Source of the DNA: Mycolicibacterium sediminis
Lineage (GTDB): Bacteria > Actinomycetota > Actinomycetes > Mycobacteriales > Mycobacteriaceae
Assembly: GCF_010731735.1 (NCBI RefSeq)
Contig: NZ_AP022588.1
Location: 2,790,001-2,854,000 of the forward strand
DNA: 64,000 nucleotides
Reading direction: 5' to 3'
Shown: in pieces, positions 1-9,666 of the stretch
How positions within the stretch are numbered: position 1 is the first letter of the stretch
Layout of the letters: each line of letters opens with the position of its first letter
Translations under genes and position numbers: made by a program
Notes under the pieces: model-generated
Database searches by the model: none
What the model saw: the letters and a program-made list of their open reading frames with translations, nothing else
Told to the model about the DNA's origin: nothing

Positions 1-410
1 AGAACGACTCGTTCACCACCGACGGCACACCGGTGACCGGCGTGGACGGAGCGGGCCCGCTCGGAGTCGTCCAGACGTTCTCGGAGAACCGGCGCACCAT
101 CCTGGCGGTGACCGGTACCGGCGACTGGGCACTGGTGGATCGCAGCTTCGACTTCATCCGTGGGCTCACCGGGCGGTGGGCATCGCTGACCGGCGACGTC
201 GTGGCGACCGGCGGGGCGGGCGAGACGGTGAATCTCACAGTCGGCGCTGACACCCAGTCGATGAGTGACGTCGACGATCCTGCGGCGGAGGCTGCGGTGG
301 ACGGCGGCAGCTGGCGGGTCGAGGGGCTCATCGCCGCCGGTGCGCTCGTGCTGCTGGCCGTGGCGGTGGGATTGTTCGTGCTCATCCGGCGCCGTGGGTC
401 GTCGCGGTAG
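1..410 (+). CDS. C-terminal part of a membrane-anchored extracytoplasmic protein, possibly BcsB-like
   Basis: The frame is open from the left edge, so the 5' part lies outside the window. The visible 136 codons end in one hydrophobic segment (about the last 30 residues) and a short basic tail, RRRGSSR, which fits a protein held outside the membrane by a C-terminal anchor. The stretch around GRWASLTGDVVA resembles, from memory, the end of BcsB-type cellulose/exopolysaccharide synthesis proteins, and the polysaccharide genes next door fit that. It converges on the polymerase gene with a 12-base gap. The BcsB assignment is an inference from a short tail; only the membrane anchoring is directly visible. 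Confidence 0.45.
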   Translation, partial: NDSFTTDGTPVTGVDGAGPLGVVQTFSENRRTILAVTGTGDWALVDRSFDFIRGLTGRWASLTGDVVATGGAGETVNLTVGADTQSMSDVDDPAAEAAVDGGSWRVEGLIAAGALVLLAVAVGLFVLIRRRGSSR

Positions 411-422
411 GACGACCGTTGG

Positions 423-1754
423 CTACCTGGTGGGGCCCGTCCGCGAGGCTCTGATCCGGGGACGCTTGACCCTTTCGGACACGTGCGCGGCGGCAAGCGC
501 CGCGGCACAACCGACGGTGTAGTACAGCAAACGGTCGGTGAGCTGGTTCTCGATGGCTCCGATCGCGAGCCAGGCGACGATCGAGATCACCAGGAACGGC
601 GCGACCGCCACGCCGTGGCGACCCGCGCGCCAGCAGGAGAACAGGGCGCAGAACCAGTAGGTGAACATCCCTGCGGCCAACACCAACCCACCGGCCGACA
701 GGATCTGCAGATAGATGTTGTGAGCCTCCACGATGTGTTCTATTCCGATTCCGAAGAATGGATATCGCGAGATGTCCTCAAGTGCTTGGAGGGTGACCAT
801 TCTGCGTTCGGTGTCGCCGCCGGTATTCACGTTGGTTCCACCGAATCGCAGCAGTTCGCCGAGGAAGCCGAGGACGAGTTGTTGAAGTATGAAGAATCCG
901 CCGAGTATCCCCGCAACCGCGATTCCGGCCAACAACCCCAGGACCCGCTTCTTGTGCGGGGACACCAGGATCGCGGCGAGGACGGCCAATGGCAGGACGG
1001 CCTGCGTACCCCGGGACCCGGTGGCCAGTGCACCGCCGAAGAGGATGACCAGGGCGATGGTCGGCAGCCAGTGATGTCGGGCCTGGTTCATGAAGTGGAC
1101 GGCGAAGGGCGCCGCGATGACGCACGTGATGCCCAGGGAGTTCGGGTGCACCGTCAGGCCAGGTTGACGGCGGTTGTTGCTGTCGTAGCCGATGGATTGT
1201 GCGATGTGGGTCAAGGCGGTGAGATCGGTGAGTGCCACCATCGCCGAGACGCAGACTCCCGCCAGGAAGCACGCGAGTATCCACGTCACCACCCGGGCGT
1301 CGAGCGCCGAGCACGCCACGGCGGCCAGCGGCACCGCCACGAGGGCGATGATCCAGTAGAGGGCCTTGACGAGGCTGTCCGGCGTGATGAAGGGCGGCTG
1401 GTACCGCGCACCGAAGACGGCGTCCGGAATGGGGACGACGGACAGCGCGAGCAAGCACGCCAACAAAGCGACGACCGGAGCGAACAGCCACCACGGAATG
1501 CGGAAACGCAAGTCCCCGAAAACCACCAGCACCCCGATGACGCCCAGCGACATCACGAGGAACATGTCGGCCAGCTGCAGGCCGGCAATCATGAAACCGC
1601 CCCACGTGGCAGTGAATGACGCCACCAGGAACGACGCGATCGCCGCCTTGGGCACCCAAGCGGGCAGCCGGACCGCACCGACGACGTCGCCGGGCAACGG
1701 CCGTAGCGTCGTCAGAGGCTCCGATGTCATGGTTCGGTCATCAACTCCCGCCAC
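423..1754 (-). CDS. O-antigen ligase/Wzy-type polysaccharide polymerase
   Basis: A 443-residue polytopic membrane protein with about ten to twelve hydrophobic segments. A long central loop carries GSRGTQAV, and EAHNIYLQILSAGG lies near the end; both are typical of the Wzy_C/O-antigen ligase family, which joins lipid-linked repeat units on the outer face of the membrane. The start is GTG at 1754 because a strong ribosome binding site (GGAGGT) lies seven bases upstream; ATG at 1730 is an alternative. It is divergent from the Wzz/BY-kinase gene at 1884. The family is clear, but polymerase versus ligase cannot be told from sequence alone; polymerase is favoured because a flippase and chain-length protein are nearby. 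Confidence 0.8.
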   Translation of the reverse strand: MAGVDDRTMTSEPLTTLRPLPGDVVGAVRLPAWVPKAAIASFLVASFTATWGGFMIAGLQLADMFLVMSLGVIGVLVVFGDLRFRIPWWLFAPVVALLACLLALSVVPIPDAVFGARYQPPFITPDSLVKALYWIIALVAVPLAAVACSALDARVVTWILACFLAGVCVSAMVALTDLTALTHIAQSIGYDSNNRRQPGLTVHPNSLGITCVIAAPFAVHFMNQARHHWLPTIALVILFGGALATGSRGTQAVLPLAVLAAILVSPHKKRVLGLLAGIAVAGILGGFFILQQLVLGFLGELLRFGGTNVNTGGDTERRMVTLQALEDISRYPFFGIGIEHIVEAHNIYLQILSAGGLVLAAGMFTYWFCALFSCWRAGRHGVAVAPFLVISIVAWLAIGAIENQLTDRLLYYTVGCAAALAAAHVSERVKRPRIRASRTGPTR

Positions 1755-1883
1755 GTCGGTGACCTCCGCACCGTTGTGGCGCGTGATCCGCCAGCTACCA
1801 TGTAACCTGCAGGCTAAGTCAGCTTACGGCACGTCAGCGAAGCGCATCGGCCAACACGGGGAACACGATCGAAGGAAGGCACC

Positions 1884-3323
1884 ATGCCGACCATGCAGCG
1901 AATGTCCACCCGGGACGCGATCACCGTTTTGTCGCGCGGCTGGTGGATCATCCTCGGGACCGCGCTCGTGTTCGGCCTGATCGCCCTGGTCGTGTCGCTG
2001 ATCCAGAAGCCCGTCTACGAGGCCAGTACGACGATGTACGTCACGGCCGGCAGCATCGAGAACCGCGTCACGCCCTACGAGGACGTGATGGGCTCGCAGA
2101 ACCGTGTGAACTCGTACGCCAAGCTGGTGTTCTCCGACTCCGTGCTCGAACCCGCCGTCAAGGCGGCGGGACTCGACATGCCGGTCGATCAGGCCCGCGA
2201 CGTCGTGGGCGCCGAGACGGTCCCCGACACGGTCCTGCTGACGATCACGGCGCGCGACGCGAGCCCCGAGGTGGCTCGGCGGCTCGCCAACGCGGTCGCC
2301 GACTCGATGGCCGACAGGGTGTCGGCTCTCGAGACCCCAAGCGGGGGAGGCCAACCCTCGGCGCGCCTGACGGCGCTGAGCCCTGCCACCGTGGCCGACG
2401 ACCCGGTCTCGCCGCTGTTGTTGATCAACACCGTGCTGGCGACCGTCATCGGCCTCTTCGCGGGAATCGTCCTCGCCCTGGGCCGCGAGCGACTGAACAA
2501 TTCCGTACGCGACGACGCGGACGTCGAGCGGCAGGCGGGCACCCGCACCCTCGCCAAGCTGCCGCATGATCGGCTCTTCGGGGAGACATCCACGCTGGAC
2601 TTCGGTGCGGCGGCAAGTCCTGCCGCAGCGGCGTTCCGGCACCTTCGCACGGGGCTGTCCGTCGCTCACTCGGAGCGCGCCCTCTCCACGATCTTGGTGA
2701 CGAGTCCCCGCAAGGGTGACGGGAAGTCCACGGTCGCAGTCAATTTGGCGGCGGCGTTCGCCGAGGGCGGCAACTCGGTCGTCCTGGTCGATGCGAACCT
2801 GCGGCAGCCGGGCGTCGGAGTCCGCACCGCGACGAGCGACGCGCGGGGACTGACGAGCGCGATCACCGGCCGGGCGCCACTCTCGGCGATCCTCCAGGTG
2901 GCTCAGTTCGACGGCTTGAACGTCCTGACCGCCGGGAAGCTGGGCCGAAGCAATCCTGCCGACCTGCTGTCGTCACCGGCGTGCGGCACACTCTTTCAGG
3001 AACTGAGGCAGTCGTTCGACTACGTCATCGTCGACGCCGCGTCTCTGCTCGAGGGCCCGGACGCCGAGGCTGCGGCGCGTTGGGTGGACGGCGTCCTGCT
3101 GGTGGCCCGGCCGAAGCGCTCGAAGATCTCGGATCTCCACGACTGCATGGACCACTTGGAGAACATCAACGTCGACGTGATCGGCGTGGTGTTGAACGAG
3201 GGTCACGCCACCGACCGGCGGGACGCCACCCCGGCCGCTCCGCAGTCGGATGGGCCGGCAACGACGCCGGTCAAGCACGCCGCATCGCCGTACGCTGCCA
3301 CGCGCGACACACCCGCGCTCTGA
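1884..3323 (+). CDS. Wzz-type polysaccharide co-polymerase fused to a BY-kinase-like ATPase
   Basis: 479 residues. A first membrane helix (about residues 19-40) and a second (about 176-200) bracket a periplasmic-side Wzz domain. The cytoplasmic half is a CpsD/CapB-like ATPase with Walker A at 274-282 (SPRKGDGKS) and a Walker A' strand ending in D303 (VLVDANLR). Such proteins control chain length in Wzy-dependent synthesis, cycling by ATP binding and tyrosine autophosphorylation. The usual C-terminal tyrosine cluster is absent: the last 45 residues are rich in Ala, Pro and Thr with a single Tyr. It may therefore work as an ATPase switch or be phosphorylated elsewhere. It is divergent from the polymerase gene and convergent with the FkbM gene. 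Confidence 0.85.
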   Translation: MPTMQRMSTRDAITVLSRGWWIILGTALVFGLIALVVSLIQKPVYEASTTMYVTAGSIENRVTPYEDVMGSQNRVNSYAKLVFSDSVLEPAVKAAGLDMPVDQARDVVGAETVPDTVLLTITARDASPEVARRLANAVADSMADRVSALETPSGGGQPSARLTALSPATVADDPVSPLLLINTVLATVIGLFAGIVLALGRERLNNSVRDDADVERQAGTRTLAKLPHDRLFGETSTLDFGAAASPAAAAFRHLRTGLSVAHSERALSTILVTSPRKGDGKSTVAVNLAAAFAEGGNSVVLVDANLRQPGVGVRTATSDARGLTSAITGRAPLSAILQVAQFDGLNVLTAGKLGRSNPADLLSSPACGTLFQELRQSFDYVIVDAASLLEGPDAEAAARWVDGVLLVARPKRSKISDLHDCMDHLENINVDVIGVVLNEGHATDRRDATPAAPQSDGPATTPVKHAASPYAATRDTPAL

Positions 3324-3331
3324 CGCGGCGG

Positions 3332-4057
3332 CTACTCCGCCGGATGTGTCCGCCCGAACAGCATGTCGGCCTGAACGGCTCGGCCCTGGTCGTCGCTCAC
3401 CGTGCCGTAGACGCAGATCAGGTGAAAGCCGTGCTCTCGCAGCCACACGATGACGTCGTCCGCCTTGGCCTGACCCTCGTACAGTTCGACGAACGAGCCC
3501 TCGGCGCACACGTAGGCGAAGTCGGGGAGGAACTCCGCGCAGCCCCGCAGTGCCTCGAGTTCGAAGCCCTGGACGTCGAGCTTGAGCATGGCCGGTGACT
3601 GGATCGACGCCCGGTCGATCAGGTCGGGCAGTGTGCTGACCCGCACCTCCTCGGTCCGTACCTCGGCGGTGCCCTTGAACATGTCGGACTGGGTCGACGT
3701 GATGGGCAGCAGGGACGACGAATCGTCCTGTCCCGACACGTGCATCGTGGCTTCCCCGCCCACCGGCCCGAGGGCCGTCTGATGCAGGGTCACCCGGTCG
3801 TGGCCCGCGAAGGTGCGTCGGAATCGTTCCGCAGGCCCGGCCAGCGGTTCGATGGCGATGATCGAGGCCCCGGGGAAGTGCTGTAGCGCGAACAACGAGA
3901 ACTGTCCCCGGTTCGCTCCGACGTCGATCACGGTACGAAGGTCGAGATCACCCAGGACCCTGGTGTGCTCGACCGCCGCTGCGACGCGGTGACGCAAGAG
4001 CGCCGAACGGAACGTCGGCACCCGAAGGATTGCCGCCAGCTTGACGATGCGCTTCAC
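3332..4057 (-). CDS. FkbM-family SAM-dependent methyltransferase
   Basis: 241 residues from a GTG at 4057 whose bases overlap the stop of the upstream glycosyltransferase (GTGA), indicating translational coupling. The SAM-binding motif I is VIDVGANRGQFSLFA, followed by an acidic motif II region (IIAIEPLAG) and LKLDVQGFELEALRG, all hallmarks of the FkbM family. Such enzymes O-methylate sugars or alcohol groups. As the last gene of the fcl-GT-GT-FkbM chain, it probably methylates a sugar of the exported polysaccharide, perhaps the fucose. The acceptor cannot be read from sequence. Confidence 0.85.
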   Translation of the reverse strand: MKRIVKLAAILRVPTFRSALLRHRVAAAVEHTRVLGDLDLRTVIDVGANRGQFSLFALQHFPGASIIAIEPLAGPAERFRRTFAGHDRVTLHQTALGPVGGEATMHVSGQDDSSSLLPITSTQSDMFKGTAEVRTEEVRVSTLPDLIDRASIQSPAMLKLDVQGFELEALRGCAEFLPDFAYVCAEGSFVELYEGQAKADDVIVWLREHGFHLICVYGTVSDDQGRAVQADMLFGRTHPAE

Positions 4058-5247
4058 GCGTGGTCCGCCTTCCCGATCGCCGCGGCGATCGTCCTCGCGC
4101 ACACCAGGCCGGCGTGTCGCGCCTCGAAGTTGTCGACGAAGCAGGAGCGCGCTCGCTCCCGAACGTCGTTGCGCTGGGCGTCCGACAATGCCGCCCAGCC
4201 GTCCAGCAGTTCCCGCGCACCCGCTTCGGTGTCGGGCGCGACGAAACCCGCCCCTGCACCGACGATCTCGCGCCAGATGTTCACCTTGTCGGTGATCAGG
4301 ACGGGCAGCGCGCACGCAAGTGCTTCCGCGAGCACGATCCCGAAGTTCTCCGAGTGCGAGGTGAGTGCGAATACGTCGGCGGCCCGGTAGGCCCCCCACT
4401 TCACGTCGCCGGTGATCATCCCCGCCCACGTCACGCGCTCCGCGATGCCCAGCGCGTCGACGAGTTCGACGAGTGTCGCCATCGTGCCGTCGGAGTCCGG
4501 GCCGGCGAGCACCAGGTGCGCGTGCGGCTCGGATCGACTCGATTCCGCGAACGCCCGGATGAGGAGGTCACAGCCCTTCTTGGGGTGCAACCGGCTGAGG
4601 AACAACGTGATCCGGCGTCCGCGGAGATGGGGATGCGCGGCGTAGAACGCGGCGACCTGCCGGTCCGCGTCACCGGGCGGTTCGGCGATGCCGAGATTCA
4701 CGATGGCCTCGGTGGCCCGATACGGCGTGAACGCGGTTGCCGCAAGGCGTCGCTCCTCGTCGCACGTGTACAGCACCGCCCGGGCGTCGCGCAGCACCCT
4801 GCGCTCGATCAGCTTCCAGTACAGCGACTTCTTCGCATGCTTGCGCGGGTATCGTTCGGCGAACCACGGGTCGAGGGCGCCGTGGACGAAGACGAAGTAC
4901 GGCACACCCTGCCGCCGGCACACCGACCGCACTGCCACACTCTGGTACTGCCAGATGCCGTGGACGATGACGGCGTCGTAGTCGTCGACGTGCGTTCGGA
5001 GCCAGTCGACCAAACCGTGGTTGTACCGGTAACCCGCCATGCGGAAGCCGAGGGCCACCGGATTGCCGGGGACGTCGGCCAGCCATGGAGAGCTGGGTTC
5101 GTCCAAGGTCACCACGTCGACGTCGAAGCCGTTGGCGCCGAGCGCCGAGGTCAGTTGGTTCACGACGACCGGAGGCCCGCCGTATTCCGGATCGAGCGTG
5201 CCCGTCACCTGGAGGAGACGCAGTGTCGCCCTGGGCCCGTCGATCAC
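4054..5247 (-). CDS. GT4-family glycosyltransferase
   Basis: 397 residues from GTG at 5247, overlapping the previous stop by four bases; a longer form from 5304 would overlap the upstream gene by 61 bases and is unlikely. The N-terminal Rossmann half has the glycine-rich GTLDPEYGGPP loop. The C-terminal GT-B half holds LFLSRLHPKKGCDLLIRAF and the nucleotide-sugar EX7E region (SENFGIVLAEALACALPVL). It is predicted to be cytoplasmic and retaining, adding one sugar to the lipid-linked repeat unit. The donor is unknown; GDP-linked sugars are plausible because gmd and fcl are in the same gene set. Confidence 0.85.
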   Translation of the reverse strand: MIDGPRATLRLLQVTGTLDPEYGGPPVVVNQLTSALGANGFDVDVVTLDEPSSPWLADVPGNPVALGFRMAGYRYNHGLVDWLRTHVDDYDAVIVHGIWQYQSVAVRSVCRRQGVPYFVFVHGALDPWFAERYPRKHAKKSLYWKLIERRVLRDARAVLYTCDEERRLAATAFTPYRATEAIVNLGIAEPPGDADRQVAAFYAAHPHLRGRRITLFLSRLHPKKGCDLLIRAFAESSRSEPHAHLVLAGPDSDGTMATLVELVDALGIAERVTWAGMITGDVKWGAYRAADVFALTSHSENFGIVLAEALACALPVLITDKVNIWREIVGAGAGFVAPDTEAGARELLDGWAALSDAQRNDVRERARSCFVDNFEARHAGLVCARTIAAAIGKADHA

Positions 5248-6527
5248 GCCGACCCGTCCGGTGGTCGGCGCCGCCCGGCTCCCCGAACCAGGTCGCGACA
5301 CCACTGGTCGTATTGCGCGATGGCGTGGTCGGCGCCCAGCACGCGGTGTGCGTAGTCCTGGCCGGCCGACCCCATCGCACGGCAGGCCGGCGGGTCGTCG
5401 ACCAGTCGCAGGAGTGCGTCGATCAGGGCGGCGGGGTCGCCGGCCGGAACCACGACACCGGCACCGGCTCTGTCGACCTCCTGTGCGGTGACGCCACCGG
5501 GATCGGTCGACGCGAGGACCGGACGCCCGGCGGCGAAGTAGGACGTCAACTTGCTGGGCACGGCCATCTCTCCGACGCCGGGTCGCTCGTTGAGCAGGAG
5601 TACGTCGGCGGCGGCGAGGACGTCGCGGTAGACGTCCTCGTCCACCGACTCCATGAACTCGATGCGGGCGACCTCCGTCGCCCTCTCGACCAGCGCGGGG
5701 CGCTGGTTGCCGTCGCCGAGCATGATGAACCGGACGCGGAGTTCGCGGGTGTCGGCGACCTTGGCGGCGTCGACGACGTTCTCCAGACCCTGCTTGACGC
5801 CCATGTTGCCGCTGTGCAGGACGATGCAGTCGTCTGGTGACCAGCCGAGCCGTGACCGGAGTGCCGCTACGTCGGTCGACGGGTCACGCGCTTCGACGTG
5901 GGTCCAGTTCCTGATGACCCGGACCCGATCACGAGGAACGCCCATGTCGGTTGTGGCGGCGGCGAACCTGTCGTGGATGACCGAGACCCCGGTTGCGGCT
6001 CGCAGAATGGATGCTTCGAACTTCGTTGCAGCGTCGGCCATTCCGCCACTCATCGCGCCGGTCTCGACCACGCCGCGGCCGTACAGGTCCTGCACGATGA
6101 CCCCGACCGGGGTGCCGGAGGCGCGCGCCCTCGCCACCACCATGCCGCTCGCGATGAGTGACGGGCTCATCGTCAGGACGACGTCGGGCCGGCCCCAGCG
6201 CGCCGCCACCGCCTTGCCGCCGAAGGCGGATTCGAAGGCCAGGCGATGCTTGAGACTCGGATTGCTCGGAACGTAGGACGGCAGGCGTCGCACCGTGACC
6301 CCGTTCTCGCTGCGGGTGGTCCCGACGAGATGACGATGCTCCTCGGCGACGTGTCGGTGCGGGTAGTGCGGCGGGGCGGTGAGGACGGTGACCTCGTGCC
6401 CGTTCGCCACCAGACCTTCCGCGAGGGCCGTCGTGTACGGCGCTATCCCGGTGTGCTCGGGGAAGTAGTTGACGCTGCAGACGCAGATTCGCATGCGACC
6501 CTCCGGCACGCTCACCGGAGGTGTCAT
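5244..6527 (-). CDS. GT4-family glycosyltransferase (WcaI-like)
   Basis: 427 residues from ATG at 6527, overlapping the fcl stop (ATGA). The N-terminus MRICVCSVNYFPEHTGIAPY, preceded by an 18-residue extension, closely resembles WcaI, the fucosyltransferase of colanic acid synthesis. The C-terminal half has LHSGNMGVKQGLENVVDAA and a nucleotide-sugar site including ERPGVGEMAVPSKLTSYFAAGRPV. Direct linkage to GDP-L-fucose synthase makes a fucosyltransferase the most natural reading, but donor specificity is inferred. The protein is cytosolic or peripheral membrane. Confidence 0.85.
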   Translation of the reverse strand: MTPPVSVPEGRMRICVCSVNYFPEHTGIAPYTTALAEGLVANGHEVTVLTAPPHYPHRHVAEEHRHLVGTTRSENGVTVRRLPSYVPSNPSLKHRLAFESAFGGKAVAARWGRPDVVLTMSPSLIASGMVVARARASGTPVGVIVQDLYGRGVVETGAMSGGMADAATKFEASILRAATGVSVIHDRFAAATTDMGVPRDRVRVIRNWTHVEARDPSTDVAALRSRLGWSPDDCIVLHSGNMGVKQGLENVVDAAKVADTRELRVRFIMLGDGNQRPALVERATEVARIEFMESVDEDVYRDVLAAADVLLLNERPGVGEMAVPSKLTSYFAAGRPVLASTDPGGVTAQEVDRAGAGVVVPAGDPAALIDALLRLVDDPPACRAMGSAGQDYAHRVLGADHAIAQYDQWCRDLVRGAGRRRPPDGSA

Positions 6528-7486
6528 CGTCTGATGACGGCGACGTTGTCGCGGAACCATGCCACCGTAGACGTGATGCCATCCCGCAGTGGGACGGTCG
6601 ACGTCCAGCCCGTGTCGGTGAGCAGTGACGTGTCGAGCACCTTGCGCGGTGTTCCGTCGGGCTTGGTGCGGTCCCATTCCGTCCGTCCCCGGAATCCGGT
6701 GGCGTCGGCCACCATCTCGGCGATCTCGGCGATCGTGTGATCCCTACCGGTGCCGACGTTCACGTGCCCGGCGGCGTCGTAGTGCTCGAGGAGGTGCAGG
6801 CAGGCGGATGCGCAGTCGTCGACGTGCAGCAGTTCCCGTCGCGGACTCCCGGTGCCCCAGTTGGTCACCACGTCGAGATCCGCATCGACCGCCTCCGAGT
6901 ACCGACGGATGAGGGCGGGCAGCAGATGTGACTGTTCGTAGGTGAAGTTGTCCCCGGGTCCGTAGAGGTTGGTGGGCATCGCCGAGATCCAGTGCAGCCC
7001 ATGCTGTCTGCGGACTGCCTGTACCTGGAGGATGCCCGCGATCTTCGCGATGGCGTACGCGTCGTTGGTCGACTCGAGTGGGCCGGTCAGCAGCGCGTCC
7101 TCGGTGATGGGTTGCGGAGCGAACTTCGGGTAGATGCAGGACGAGCCGAGGAAGAGCAGACGTGGAACCCGAACCTCGGCAGCAGCATCCATGAGATTGA
7201 CCTGGATCTGCAGGTTCTCCGAGAGGAAGTCGGCCGGGTAGGTGTCGTTCGCCCCGATCCCACCGACCTTGGCCGCCGCGACGACGACGGCGCTCGGGCG
7301 GACGTCGCGCATGAACTCGAAGACCGCGTCCCGGTGCGCGAGGTCGAGTTCACTGCGCGACCGTACGACCAGGTCGTCGAATCCGGCTGCCTCGAGGGCC
7401 CGGACCAGCGCCGAGCCCACCAGGCCGCCGTGTCCGGCGACGAAGGTGGGCGCAGCGCGGTCCAGTGCGTAGGGCGGGGGGTTCAT
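6524..7486 (-). CDS. fcl: GDP-L-fucose synthase
   Basis: 320 residues, extended SDR fold. The NADP loop is GHGGLVGSALVRAL near the N-terminus. The catalytic Ser/Tyr/Lys set is visible as LGSSCIYP and DAYAIAKIAG. GDP-fucose synthases also carry the conserved QPITEDALLTG and NLYGPGDNF motifs seen here. It performs the 3,5-epimerisation and 4-reduction of GDP-4-keto-6-deoxymannose to GDP-L-fucose. It follows gmd by only four bases, so the two-step pathway from GDP-mannose is encoded as a unit. Confidence 0.95.
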   Translation of the reverse strand: MNPPPYALDRAAPTFVAGHGGLVGSALVRALEAAGFDDLVVRSRSELDLAHRDAVFEFMRDVRPSAVVVAAAKVGGIGANDTYPADFLSENLQIQVNLMDAAAEVRVPRLLFLGSSCIYPKFAPQPITEDALLTGPLESTNDAYAIAKIAGILQVQAVRRQHGLHWISAMPTNLYGPGDNFTYEQSHLLPALIRRYSEAVDADLDVVTNWGTGSPRRELLHVDDCASACLHLLEHYDAAGHVNVGTGRDHTIAEIAEMVADATGFRGRTEWDRTKPDGTPRKVLDTSLLTDTGWTSTVPLRDGITSTVAWFRDNVAVIRR

Positions 7487-7490
7487 GCGC

Positions 7491-8534
7491 TCACGCCGAC
7501 GGCCAGCCCGCGACCAGCGGCTGGTCGATCCACGGTCGGCCCTCGCATTCCTGGGCGGTGACGTCGGCCGCCACCATCAGACGCGCGAGATCGGCGCTGT
7601 GGGTCTTCGCCTGCCAGCCCAGGGCCCGCTCCGCCTTGCCGGCGTCCCCGATCAGCGCGTCGACTTCCGTTGGGCGAAGGTAACGTTCGTCGAACACCAC
7701 GTGGTCTTCCCAATCGAGGCCGACGTGTGAGAAGGATGCCTCCACGAATTCGCGCACGGTGAAGCCGCGCCCGGTCGCGAGGACGTAGTCGTCGGCGACG
7801 TCGCTCTGCAGCATCATCCACATGCCCTCGACGTACTCGGGCGCGTAACCCCAGTCGCGGACCGCGTCGAGGTTGCCGAGGTAGAGCTTGTCCTGCACCC
7901 CGGCCTTGATGCGCGCGACCGCTCGGGTGATCTTTCGGGTCACGAAAGTCTCGCCTCGGCGCGGTGATTCGTGGTTGAACAGGATGCCGTTCACGGCGAA
8001 CATGCCATACGCTTCGCGGTAGTTCCGGGTTGCCCAGTACGAGTACACCTTTGCGGCGCCGTAGGGCGACCTGGGGTAGAAGGGCGTGTCCTCGTCCTGC
8101 GGCGGCGGCGACGCACCGAACATCTCCGACGAGGAGGCCTGATAGAACCGGCAGTCGAGTCCCGAGAGCCGCACGGCCTCGAGCAGTCGCATGGAACCCA
8201 TGCCCGTGGTGTCGCCGGTGTGCACCGGCTCGTCGAAGCTCACCCGGACGTGGGACTGCGCCGCCAGGTTGTACACCTCGGCCGGCTTGATCGTGGTCAG
8301 CAAGGTCACGAGCCGTGCGCCGTCGGTCAGGTCGCCGTAGTGCAGGAACAGCCGGGCGTCGGGTTCGTGCGGATCGACGTAGAGATGATCGATTCGCGAG
8401 GTGTTGAAGCTGGACGACCGGCGAACCAGACCATGGACCTCGTAGCCCTTGGACAACAGCAGTTCGGCCAGATAGGAGCCGTCCTGCCCTGTGATCCCGG
8501 TGATGAGTGCGCGCTTGCCTGCCGGTTCGGTCAC
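7491..8534 (-). CDS. gmd: GDP-mannose 4,6-dehydratase
   Basis: 347 residues, the normal family length. The NADP-binding loop [14 protein letters not shown], the substrate region [15 protein letters not shown], the catalytic SSEMFG and YxxxK (YGAAK) and the [17 protein letters not shown] segment are all diagnostic of GMD. The enzyme dehydrates GDP-D-mannose to GDP-4-keto-6-deoxymannose for Fcl. GTG start at 8534. It heads a leftward gene run (gmd-fcl-GT-GT-FkbM). Substrate comes from the GDP-mannose genes (manB, pmmA, manA) further along the window. Confidence 0.95.
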   Translation of the reverse strand: MTEPAGKRALITGITGQDGSYLAELLLSKGYEVHGLVRRSSSFNTSRIDHLYVDPHEPDARLFLHYGDLTDGARLVTLLTTIKPAEVYNLAAQSHVRVSFDEPVHTGDTTGMGSMRLLEAVRLSGLDCRFYQASSSEMFGASPPPQDEDTPFYPRSPYGAAKVYSYWATRNYREAYGMFAVNGILFNHESPRRGETFVTRKITRAVARIKAGVQDKLYLGNLDAVRDWGYAPEYVEGMWMMLQSDVADDYVLATGRGFTVREFVEASFSHVGLDWEDHVVFDERYLRPTEVDALIGDAGKAERALGWQAKTHSADLARLMVAADVTAQECEGRPWIDQPLVAGWPSA

Positions 8535-8799
8535 GTGCGGAGGTCCTTCGCTCGGGGCTTGAGGTGTCGGACGGTCGCGGACCCGCCGCCGACGATCTCT
8601 CGGCGATGGACCTCGGCAAACGATTCAGCGCAACCAGCGATGATGTGTTTGCGGGGCAACTATAAACCATCTTACGGAGCATGCCGTCCCAACGGCGTTT
8701 CCCGACCGCCCGACCGTTGCCACGCGTGGTCGGTGACGAGGTGGGCCGGCGGTGCGCCCGCGCGCAGAGCCGGTCTCGGGTCTCGCTCGGGGCCCGGCT

Positions 8800-9564
8800 C
8801 TAGTCGAGTTGGAACTTCGCGTCGTCGAACTCCATCACCGGGGTGTTGTAGGAGTCGCGATCCCACCATTCGAAGTCGGTGACCTCGCGAATGAACCGCG
8901 CGGGCACCCCGGCGTAGAGGCCGGACTCGGGCAGGTCCTCGCGTCGTTTGGCCTTGGTCAGCAGGGACCGGGCAGCCAATACCGACCGCGGGGGCAGCTC
9001 CGAGTCCATCAGCAGCGTGCAGCCGGTACCCGTCATCGCGTTCTCGCCGAGGACGATCCGGCCGACCTTCGTGCGGTTCTCCATCAGGTCGATCTCGTGA
9101 CTCTGGAAGATGCTCCTGATCCCGCCGATGCCCGCGCGTGCGCGCAGGATCACCTGGCCGGAGCAGTCGAAGTAGTGCCGGTTGGTGACGGTGCTCAGGT
9201 CACCCATGATGAATTTGCCGACCAGCGGGCTGAACAACTGGTAGTCGGCTGCCGCGGTGAACTGGTTGAAGTTGCCAATGAACGCCTTGGCTCCGACGTC
9301 GACGGTAGACAGATTCCGGAAGACGTTGAACGTCGCGATGGCCGATTCGTCGCCGATGGTGAATCGTCCGCAACCGATGACGATGCTCGGTCCGAGCGAC
9401 ACGTCGCGCCCGATCTGGTTGCCGAGGCGCCGCAGAGCCCAGGTCTTGATGTCGCTGTTGGGGAGCATCCACAGCAACAGCGACAGCCACTTGTTCGGCC
9501 GGACGTTGGGCAGATGGTGATTCGTCAAGAGAGACCGTCCCGAGCCAGATGGGTTGACCGCCAA
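8800..9564 (-). CDS. Left-handed beta-helix (hexapeptide-repeat) acyltransferase
   Basis: 254 residues. An N-terminal stretch with a short hydrophobic patch (LSLLLWMLPNSDI) precedes imperfect hexapeptide repeats from about residue 45 to 205 (for example IGRDVSLGPSIVIGCGRFTIG and later IVLGENAMTGTGCTLL). The fold matches WbbJ/LacA-type O-acetyltransferases. Likely role: acetylation of the polysaccharide repeat unit before export. It is transcribed leftward as a separate unit, 265 bases upstream of gmd and divergent from the glycosidase. Acceptor and acyl donor are not readable. Confidence 0.75.
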   Translation of the reverse strand: MAVNPSGSGRSLLTNHHLPNVRPNKWLSLLLWMLPNSDIKTWALRRLGNQIGRDVSLGPSIVIGCGRFTIGDESAIATFNVFRNLSTVDVGAKAFIGNFNQFTAAADYQLFSPLVGKFIMGDLSTVTNRHYFDCSGQVILRARAGIGGIRSIFQSHEIDLMENRTKVGRIVLGENAMTGTGCTLLMDSELPPRSVLAARSLLTKAKRREDLPESGLYAGVPARFIREVTDFEWWDRDSYNTPVMEFDDAKFQLD

Positions 9565-9654
9565 ACCCTAGCGCACCCTCGATCAGCCGTAAGGGCCATT
9601 GGCGCGCCGTCGGGCATGCGTTCGCGGGCAACGCGTCGGGTGAACGCTCCAAGG

Positions 9655-9660
9655 TAGGTT
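9655..9660 (+). promoter_or_regulatory. -10 hexamer of a leaderless promoter for the glycosidase
   Basis: TAGGTT ends six bases before the ATG at 9667, which would place the transcription start at or next to the start codon. No Shine-Dalgarno sequence is present, in keeping with leaderless translation. Confidence 0.5.
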
Positions 9661-9666
9661 TGCGAC

